NCBI GenBank assembly: GCA_932294295.1
Contig: OW028582.1
Location: forward strand, 4,025,515-4,089,514
DNA: 64,000 bases
DNA from: Alitta virens
Taxonomy: Eukaryota > Annelida > Polychaeta > Phyllodocida > Nereididae
Reading direction: 5' to 3'
Numbering within the stretch: the stretch's first letter is position 1; each line of letters opens with the position of its first letter. A model generated the notes under the pieces. That model worked only from the letters and a program-made list of their open reading frames with translations, was not told the DNA's origin and did not search any database. Positions 57,601 to 64,000 of this stretch are shown here, in pieces. A program made the translations under genes and the position numbers.

Positions 57601-60282
57601 TTTAAATTATTTTATTAAGTTCCCTAAAACCTCTAGCAGAAACTTTTATTAAGTAATATTAATAAAAAGAGACTTTTCTTGGGTCTTTTTCAGCTGGGGT
57701 CCTAGCTCTGTAACAGCACGCTGGGCTTTCAACCCCTTCCGATATACTGGGCCCAAGTTTAATTCCCAGTCAAGTCTAAGTCGGATGGCTGTTTCACCTC
57801 TTGGAATTTTTATGTTAATCCAACTTTGTCTACACAAACCTTGGGCAGTAGTCACATACTCAAAATCATCAGGATATTTCTGAATCATCCTCTTTGCCAC
57901 ATCAATCTGTTCCATTGTGGCTCTTACAGCATCTTTGTATTGTTTTTGGCAAGTCATGAACACCGACCAAAACTGAAATTCAAACATATACATACATATA
58001 TATTGAGTTAATATTCTAATTATAGTGGTGGTAAAAAAAGAATAAGTGCAGTGTGGCGGATCAAGATTTGTGACCATATTTAGCGAGCCTCGTTGCTATG
58101 CTTATGACGTCAAATGCTTGAATTCAATGGATGACCTCACAAACATGATGGCGGGGGTTTCATTTTTCAAGGCAAGATCAAAGTTTCTTTTTTCTTTTTC
58201 AAACCCCACTATCCATCAAAAAATGATATTCTTATTGCACAAAAACTTCAAAACTGGTGAAAATAGCAATATATTTTATATTCCGTGCAAGCCAAATATG
58301 GTCATAAATTTGGGTCCCCTATACTACACTAAACCCTTAAAAAGTTTCTGCGCAGCCATTTAATGAACAAGATTTTGATGTTAACATTTTTAGATTTTGT
58401 CTTTGTATATCTATGTGTGGGTATTTTGCCAGTGTACTTGATAAGGTCAATGGAAACTTTGCCTACTAGATTACGTTGGATTGTCTTAGCATAGTCATAA
58501 CAGATTTACAACAAAAACGTATTTTGTGCATGATAAATCATTTTCTGCACTTTATGCATGCTAAAATATGTTGAATTAATTTTTTCAGAAGACCATTATA
58601 ATCTCGAGGGATCATTCATGAGAAAAAAAAATATTTTAAAAAGTCATATAAATCATAACCAAATTATGAGTACATGTTTGGGTGTATAAGATTTCCTTTA
58701 AAGAAAAATCATAGATAGGATACCTCAAACTTTGAACTAAATTTGAAACAGAGAATCTAGCCAGACCAAATAATATTTAAGCAACAAATTGGTTATGTAT
58801 TACAATTTTCCAAAAATCTAGTATTAGTCACATGTAATAGATATGCAGTACCTGAGCACCGACTTTTCCCTGCCTGAGCCTGGGAATATCAGTATGGGAA
58901 TCCCCCCACTGTACGCTGACATTCTGAGTCAAGTCCAGAGACTGTATATCATTTTCCCGTCTCCTACGATATTGCCAAGGTAGATCATTGTGTCTGCAAC
59001 ATGAATTGATGATGAGTAGAGTCTTTAAACTTATATCAAAGCAAAACTTACAAACAAATTTATTCCCATCCAGATCACAAATGGTTCATGCAATAGACCA
59101 GCCTGAATCAAAGTAAGTAATATCTAGAATAGGAGGGAGCAACAAAAATGTTAATTTTTTTCCTAACTATGAGGGATATAACTAACTTATACTCCATTAG
59201 GCATGTTTGCCGTTATTAAGCAAATAAAGTAGTTCGCACTCAGAAGGGAGGGAGTTAACTCACATTTTTGTTGGTTATATCCCTCCTAAGAAAACTAGAA
59301 AAGGTCACATGTTGGAGTATAATGCTTAATTCCTTCATTTGTTTTATCACTTAACATGCTTAATACATGCTGTTTTGTTTGATGTTACTAGAACAGCTGA
59401 CTAGTTATTGTCTGAAGTAGAGAAGTGATCCAATACATCACTGTTTGTGCATTAAGCAAGTAGTGCTGCATGTGCAACCAGTTTTCCCAATTGGACAATA
59501 AGATGTTATAGCTAAACACATCTTCCTAAAGCAAGACGCCATCTCCACGCAGCTATGGTAGGTGCCTTGCTAGATATGGGCACGATTGCTTGGTTTATGC
59601 TTACCCACTTTGATTGGTAGCTGCAATCTGCGGAACGCCAAACCAGCGGTTATGTTTACAAAATGTATCTATATTTAGTGCGGCAACGTGGCCTGCAGTG
59701 GTTTACAGTAGTAATTTGTGTGAATTCATCTGGCTTGGTCAATTTTGGTCCAATAATATGAGACCCACATGAATCATAAGTACTTGCCCATGAATTATGA
59801 GTACTTGTCCAAAATGTATAGGACTTACCATGAATTACAAGTACTCACTTATGAATTATGGGTACTTAACTATGAATTATCAGTACTCATCCATGAATTA
59901 TAATTACTTGTCCATAATTTATAGGACTTACCAAGAATTACAAGTACCTACCTGTGAACTATAAGTACTTGCCTATTCATTATCAGCACTCATCCATGAA
60001 TTATATGTACTTGCCCATAATTTATAAGTACTTACCATGAATTATAAGTACTTACCCATAATATATCAGTACTTGCCCATAATTTATAAGTATTTACTCA
60101 TGAATTATAAGTACTTACCCGTCAACCAGTGGATAAAGATCTAAAACTCTGTTGGCTTCTTGTAATGCTTCTTCCCAAGTCGTGTCTACTCGCACATTTT
60201 TATTTTGAATTTTCTTCGGCGGTACAACTAGTCCAGATGCACAAAATAATATTGTGAATAATAAATATAAAGTTTTATCCAT
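51565..60282 (-). CDS. DPEP1-like: Membrane/renal dipeptidase (DPEP family), 9 coding exons, 417 aa
   Basis: Zinc-dependent dipeptidase of family M19, which in animals cleaves dipeptides, cystinyl-bis-glycine and leukotriene D4 outside the cell. Nine exons have GT/AG borders and matching phases. Signal peptide: residues 1 to about 17 ([17 protein letters not shown]). The two-zinc site is complete: H56 and D58 (DGHND), E164 (GIEGGH), H237 (DISHVS), H258 (IFSHS) and D331 (GGDFDG). Substrate residues H191 (LTHSC) and R269 (HHRN) are also present, and most spacings equal those of human DPEP1. The length is close to human DPEP1 (411 aa). The C-terminus ends NPCRTLGII with no hydrophobic GPI tail. 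Either the enzyme is secreted, or a further exon follows a possible donor at 51574-51575. Vertebrates have several DPEP paralogues; which one this matches is unresolved. Confidence 0.9.
52080..52245 (-). repeat. Dispersed repeat G in dipeptidase intron 8
   Basis: The reverse complement shares 'actatggtcacagagaagga', 'tttctctcccagaagtg' and 'gcaagttgggatttcaattg' with 20805-20950. Confidence 0.5.
52470..52815. repeat. Degenerate minisatellite in intron 8
   Basis: Irregular repeats of 'attgctgtctatattttgac' and 'acattgttgtct' with a unit of roughly 25-50 bp. Confidence 0.55.
52914..53049 (-). CDS. Dipeptidase exon 8
   Basis: Acceptor 'tatttgacag', donor 'gaacag|gtgagt'. Codes [20 protein letters not shown] through [11 protein letters not shown] (residues 338-382), the usual C-terminal helices (EGLEDVS.YP, RVF..VE). 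Confidence 0.92.
53295..53370 (-). CDS. Dipeptidase exon 7 (GGDFDG)
   Basis: Acceptor 'aaactttcag', donor 'acagg|gtgagt'. Codes [20 protein letters not shown] and DGMT, including the active-site Asp 331. Too short to stand out by ORF length; found by motif and splice phase. Confidence 0.9.
53405..53540. repeat. (GATA/GACA)n tract in intron 6
   Basis: Very imperfect tetranucleotide repeat between exons 6 and 7, close to exon 7. Confidence 0.7.
54275..54548 (-). CDS. Dipeptidase exon 6 (two zinc His)
   Basis: Acceptor 'cctatttcag', donor 'gtggcag|gtacgt'. Codes residues 221-311: [41 protein letters not shown] and a C-terminal NVSLVA. H237 and H258 are 21 residues apart, as in human DPEP1 (198 and 219). 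Confidence 0.92.
54935..55018. repeat. (GACA/GATA)n tract in intron 5
   Basis: 'agacagatagagagatgcac' type imperfect repeats at the 3' end of SINE-3. Confidence 0.7.
55055..55325 (-). mobile_element. tRNA-derived SINE-3, intact, in intron 5
   Basis: The minus-strand head 'gttgtccagtggtaaaggtg' (box A-like) and 'gcgagttcaaacccagcc' (box B-like) precede a body with 'gggtacttggctataggcag' and 'agtgctgtagtggctgcaca'. It lies in the same sense as the host gene. The interrupted sister is at 50725-51285. Confidence 0.7.
55405..55474 (-). CDS. Dipeptidase exon 5 (70 bp)
   Basis: Acceptor 'atattttcag', donor 'gcaag|gtatca'. Codes [20 protein letters not shown] and WGK. The sequence right after the donor looks like a SINE-2 scrap ('atttcatcattatgtctgc'). 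Confidence 0.88.
55723..55873 (-). CDS. Dipeptidase exon 4 (bridging Glu)
   Basis: Acceptor 'caactttcag', donor 'ccatg|gtaaga'. Codes residues 147-196 with [16 protein letters not shown] and [13 protein letters not shown]164 bridges the two zinc ions in this family. Confidence 0.92.
56637..57305. mobile_element. Harbinger-like non-autonomous element (669 bp), intron 3
   Basis: Perfect TIRs of about 40 bp: 'agggggtttcacacatagcc' then 'ggatcaaacgccggagcgt', mirrored at 57266-57305. Target duplication TAA at 56634-56636 and 57306-57308. Inside: the palindrome 'aattaaacatgtttaatt' (56814-56831), six 10-bp units 'tccgtgtaga' (56861-56921) and many 'ccgg' blocks, giving GC content far above the surroundings. 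No transposase. It shares 'cacatagccg' and 'aaacatgttt' with the 6102 element. Confidence 0.85.
57693..57803 (+). mobile_element. SINE-1 head fragment in intron 3
   Basis: 'ggggtcctagctctgtaaca', 'gctttcaacc' and 'gtttaattcccagtca' are a degenerate tRNA-like head just past exon 3, antisense to the gene. Confidence 0.6.
57840..57972 (-). CDS. Dipeptidase exon 3
   Basis: Acceptor 'gaatttcag', donor 'cccaag|gtttgt'. Codes [20 protein letters not shown] through YVTTAQ (residues 103-146), the family region FWS.Y..C that helps shape the active site. Confidence 0.9.
58046..58329. mobile_element. Harbinger-like MITE (284 bp), intron 2
   Basis: TIRs 'gtgcagtgtggcggatcaag' and the inverted 'tttgggtcccctatactaca'. 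TAA duplications at 58043-58045 and 58330-58332. Inverted relative to 13512-13794 and one base longer. Confidence 0.8.
58852..58993 (-). CDS. Dipeptidase exon 2 (HxD zinc motif)
   Basis: Acceptor 'catgttgcag', donor 'ctcag|gtactg'. Codes residues 56-102: [11 protein letters not shown], then IQSLDLTQN and [13 protein letters not shown]. Phases 2 in and 0 out. Confidence 0.9.
59767..60120. repeat. 21-bp minisatellite starting at the intron 1 splice donor
   Basis: About 17 units of 'catgaattataagtacttac' type. On the gene's strand each unit reads '...ggtaagtacttataattca', so the array repeats the exon 1 donor, which is its terminal unit. GGTAAGT is exact in four further units (near 59830, 59938, 60034, 60055) and altered in the rest. 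Confidence 0.85.
60119..60282 (-). CDS. Dipeptidase exon 1 (signal peptide, start)
   Basis: Codes residues 1-54 plus two bases of G55, including the signal peptide and LYPLVDG. The frame is also open upstream to 60357, but the Met at 60282 directly precedes a normal signal peptide, so it was chosen. Donor 'gg|gtaagt' at 60118-60117. Confidence 0.85.
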
Positions 60283-60518
60283 TTTGTGTGGTTTATATGT
60301 GAATAAATGAGAAAAGTGAATAGTATAGAAATGTTTCGTTGAAAAGTTAGATGACAAATGATTTTTTACTGGAAGACAATAACATAGATATTGACTGTTA
60401 CCTATTATCTAATCTGATTGTTAAGGAAGTATACATTAAAGATAGGATTTCAATGAATGGAAGGAACTTGGATTGTCAGGGGTCAGAGGTCAAGAGGATC
60501 ATTATTACGATTTTTCAA

Positions 60519-60838
60519 GAACAGGCACTCCCATTATTGCAAGATATTATATCATAAGCCATGATTTGTGAAATACATTTTTGTTAATTTTAAATTTCCA
60601 AATTCCAGTTTACGTGTTACAAAATATTACAACCCGGACAGCATTCCAAATCAGCCCAGCATCATTACCACGTTGGCCACTATCGCTACAACATCGTATC
60701 AACATCGAATGCTATCTGGGAAGAACAGGCACACCCATTATTGCAAAAGATATTATATCACAAAACATAACTTGTGAAATGAATATTTGTTAATTTTAAA
60801 TTTCCAATTTAGAGTTTGCGTGTTACAAAAATATTACA
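60519..60838. repeat. Direct repeats of about 112 bp flanking a MITE, upstream of the dipeptidase
   Basis: 60519-60631 and 60721-60838 are direct copies ('gaacaggcac.cccattattg', 'gttaattttaaatttcca', 'cgtgttacaaa'). Between them is the MITE 60632-60720. The block starts about 240 bp upstream of the dipeptidase ATG and so lies in its likely promoter region. Confidence 0.75.
60632..60722. mobile_element. MITE of the CCCAGATAGC family
   Basis: 'cccggacagcattccaaat' at the left, 'aatgctatctggga' at the right, about 90 bp, with 'cacgttggc' and 'acaacatcg' blocks as in 11179. Confidence 0.65.
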
Positions 60839-60929
60839 AACATATTTCAATTCAGCGTCAAAAATTTTGTTTATTTTACTCAAATTTCTTGTGTAAGAAT
60901 TGTCTTTAAATGCTGATGGTCGGAAGCTA

Positions 60930-61015
60930 TGCTGAGATGCCAGAGGCAGATGTATGGATGAGATGACAAGACTTGGATTCCACACCATGGGTAGGGTCCT
61001 GTCTCCTACGCAGAC
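60930..61015 (-). mobile_element. SINE-2 tail fragment
   Basis: 'agaggcagatgtatggatga', 'ggattccacaccatgg' and 'tagggtcct': minus-strand SINE-2. Confidence 0.6.
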
Positions 61016-61299
61016 CCTCTCCTTTCTTTGCAAATGATAGGCCACTGGGGGCGCTTAGCAAAGGGCGATAGCCCTGAGGGTCTGCCAGATTTCGGACTGA
61101 GCAACAATCCTGGTGGGGGAGCAAGGAATTTGACAGTGTATATTAGGTTATTCCAACCGTAAGAATACAAAACCATACCTAACATTACTTAACACGATGC
61201 AGCTTCAGATTCGACTATTTTGTTCGTCGCTGCATTGAAATCAACAGGCGCAGTAATTGACCTAGTTTTGGCGCCGCTTGATCAATGCTGCCAAATCAC

Positions 61300-61485
61300 A
61301 TAGTCTGGGTAGGGTCTTTTACTTGCCTCAGCATAGGCACTGAGTACAAGGCACCTCCAATTTATTATCTCATCACTCTCTTGTGATCGACATCCAGCTG
61401 GGATGTAGCTCATGAAGAGTGCCCAGATTGGGATTCAATGCCTTAACTGTTTGGCCACCCAGCTGCTAAAGGACATTTAATATGT
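61300..61485 (-). mobile_element. SINE-2 with a tRNA-like head
   Basis: The minus strand starts 'gggtggccaaacagttaagg' (box A-like), then 'catgagctacatcccagc' and 'ctcagtgcctatgctgaggc'. Part of the head including box B is degenerate. Confidence 0.7.
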
Positions 61486-61489
61486 GGTG

Positions 61490-61645
61490 CCTTTTGCTAA
61501 GTGTCTTTGCTGGGGTAAATAAAAGACCCCACGTAATGGTCTAATGTGTAACATCATAACATGGTGTGGACCCCAAAGCCTTATCATCTCATCATTACAT
61601 CTGCTTGCAGTTGGTGATATTCAAATAAGCTTCAAACCAGAATAA
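61490..61645 (+). mobile_element. SINE-2 fragment
   Basis: 'gctaagtgtctttgctgggg' through 'ataagcttcaaacc', then (ATACA)n at 61668-61702. Confidence 0.7.
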
Positions 61646-62195
61646 TTGAGACTACATATACAATACATTACAATATAATACAATACAATACAATACTATA
61701 TAATTTTAGTGTATGAGTAGTTAGTAAATGGTGCTCACTCAGATAAAATTCTATAACATTCATGCAATCAATAATCTTGCTTTGTTATTCAAACATGACT
61801 TTTGAAAAGGTTTATAAATCACAAGTATCTCATAAGTATACACCTATGATAGTGTTTGTTTATGATACACTGTATTAATAATATTGTTATCAAACTATGA
61901 GTATATCTACAAAAGACCTGTCCTCCATAAATTGTAAATTTTTTACTATTCAGAGAGATATAGTGATCAGATAATGATGACTGCTTGTCATAAGATCCTC
62001 TTGAAACGTTATCACAAATTTTTTGAAGTGGTTTTCATATCTGATTTGGTGTTGCAAAATGACGTTGTTCCTAAATATGATTTTTGTACTAGTGTATTTT
62101 TGATTTTCTTTCCGTGTACAGTGCAGCTCTCCTTTGAAAGCTATAGCGGCCGATTGCAAGCCGAAACTGAAGCACTCTGTAATTATTGATATACA

Positions 62196-62490
62196 GCTTG
62201 GTGGCCTAATGGTTAAGGCATCCGCCAATTCCACATGGGCCAGCTCTGCTGAAGTTCTCGGGTTGAATCCGGCCCAGGCTCTTCATGAGCTACATCCCAG
62301 CAGCTGGATGTCGATCGCATGAGACGTTAAATTGGAAGGGCCTTGTACTCGGTGTCTATGCTGAGGCAAGTAAAAAGACCCCACCCATGAGGTAAATGTG
62401 CAACGTGGTGTGGACTTCAAGCAACCTTATATCTCATCATTACGTCTGCCTGCAACTGGTCATATGAGCTGAGTAAGCTTCAGACCCAAG
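62196..62490 (+). mobile_element. Full-length SINE-2 (tRNA-derived)
   Basis: The most complete copy. Head 'gcttggtggcctaatggtta' plus 'aggcat' (box A), 'ctcgggttgaatccggccc' (box B), middle 'catgagctacatcccagcag' and 'gcatgagacgttaaattgg', then 'gtactcggtgtctatgctga', 'gaccccacccatgaggtaaa', 'acgtctgcctgcaactggtc' and 'cttcagaccca'. It serves as the reference for the fragments elsewhere in the window. Confidence 0.8.
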
Positions 62491-62607
62491 GCACTTGTGT
62501 GGACTCCAAAATATAAAATATGAGAGAACATAGCAGCAATATCTTATATAATGTACTCCCCCCCCCTCAAAAACGGGTAAACTACAAAAAGTTTTTCACT
62601 TAAAATT

Positions 62608-62930
62608 CAAGGAAGGTTCTCTATATTTCCACCAGGCGGCTAAAACAGAATACTGCAATTCTATTGGCTGAAAAAGTTCCTGCCCTTGGCTGTGATTGGC
62701 TGAAGCAAAGTGCATCCTAGCAGCAGTGTATTTAGTGCATTTTAATGTATATTTGACACTTTATCATTTAGTTGATGTTTGTTATTTTTCTGAGAAAGTT
62801 ATATTTGTGGAATCAGTTAGTTATTACCTACTGTGTCTAAAAAGCAAAATGGGTAATAAAGGGAGAGGGAGAGGAAAGACTTATGTCCTGCTGAATTCAG
62901 GGCTGTTCAGTGAAAAGACTCTATTTGGAC
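62608..62930 (+). mobile_element. Repeat F, second copy
   Basis: It matches the insert at 50848-51163, including two ATTGG boxes and the 'gactctatttgg' end. Confidence 0.6.
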
Positions 62931-64000
62931 CCAAATTTTGCATTGTCATTTTTGCGTATATCCCCTTCAGATAACACTTGATAATACATATCAGGTATCC
63001 AATTGATCTTAATATTTGGAAAGTCTGATCATCACTTAGTCATTGCATTAACGCGTGATCTTTGAGTGCCTGTCGATACAATTAATAATATGATATCATA
63101 TAGACTTTATTTATTCCTTAACTGATTTTTACAAAATGGTATCCTTGTTTTGTTATTAATAAATCATATGTGTACTTCCAGGACTTTTGTTAGAACTTTA
63201 ACATTTTACTTATCTATTAAAAAGTTAATAAATACATTTATGAAATACCTTCATAGGTCAATAATCAGTAGCAAAGATGATCATTTGATTATCTTATTTC
63301 TTTGTTTATTCAATCCTAATATCTATAGGTTAAAAACTATAACGCGAAACTAAGTCCTATTATAGAGAAATGACAATGGCACAGTCACGATCAGTTGCAT
63401 AACACATTGATCATTTTGATAAGAAATTCCTTTTTTTTTTCTATAGAAAATTATCTCTTTCCATGGTACTAATGTACTTATAAAATGATATTTTTCAATT
63501 TTGTAAAAAAAATTAAGTATAGTTTCCAATACACAGAATAATTGTAATGTTAAAAGTCTACTTTGTTTTGCAATTTTATAACAGTAAAGATTAACAAAAC
63601 ATAGATCTTTCACTTTTGACCAACTTATTTTCAATTATCAAATCATAGAAAATTGACCAAAAATAAAAAATAAAGACATAACAAAAAATAGGCTGCGCTG
63701 CAGCTAAACCCTGAATAGCATACAGGCATCATTATAGCATACAGGCATCATTAAAATTGTTATTTGTTCATTCGACAGGCAGGAGGGCGGGCGTTACACT
63801 TTCATTTTCAGAGCAGATTAATAACACACACTTTTGTTTCTAGAGCTGAACTCTAACACTAATGCACTTACCCAAATGAAATTTTATACAGCAACACTCT
63901 ATATGACATATATGTTTAACAAAAATATTATTTCTTGAGTGTTTATAGTGTGTGCGATGAACCGAAAGATGTCCTATTTTTTGAACTCGTGAATTTCTTC
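62931..64000. other. No recognised feature
   Basis: AT-rich sequence. The only structure seen is a short doubled 'atagcatacaggcatcatt' (63715-63752). Confidence 0.45.

Overview
The window is AT-rich eukaryotic DNA, almost certainly from an animal and probably a marine invertebrate. The genes have introns with GT/AG borders. Simple repeats, tRNA-derived SINEs, CR1-type LINEs and short inverted-repeat DNA elements fill most of the sequence. I cannot name the species: a non-vertebrate deuterostome such as an echinoderm would fit, but that is a guess. There are no rRNA genes, convincing tRNA genes or CRISPR arrays.

Only two host protein genes can be supported. A single-coding-exon family-31 glycosyltransferase (beta-1,3-galactosyltransferase-like) lies on the minus strand at 23944-24873. 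A renal-type membrane dipeptidase (DPEP family) lies on the minus strand at 51565-60282. I reconstructed its nine coding exons from splice sites; all phases agree and they give a 417-residue protein with every zinc-site residue.

0-21 kb holds repeats only: two tRNA-derived SINE families, several terminal-inverted-repeat (TIR) elements that often carry minisatellites inside, a hairpin element family set in a TAC/TAT array, and (TAAGA)n and (GATA)n arrays. 21-27 kb holds a truncated LINE nested in a DNA element, the glycosyltransferase and a second LINE relic. 28.3-33.9 kb is a nearly full-length but mutated CR1-clade retrotransposon on the minus strand. Its ORF1 reads PHD finger, coiled coil, SGNH esterase and then a NADAR domain (YbiA-like, NAD/ADP-ribose chemistry). 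I know of no description of that last module in CR1 ORF1, and it is the best candidate here for something new.

34-49.4 kb is a direct segmental duplication (about 34.1-39.9 and 41.2-49.4 kb). The second copy is interrupted by a 1.4 kb foldback element with 0.53 kb arms and carries an expanded 29-bp polypyrimidine array. 50-60.3 kb is the dipeptidase gene. Its introns hold SINEs, MITEs, a 669-bp Harbinger-like element and, at the start of intron 1, a 21-bp minisatellite that repeats the intron's own 5' splice site. 60.5-64 kb is again repeat sequence, including a complete-looking tRNA-derived SINE.
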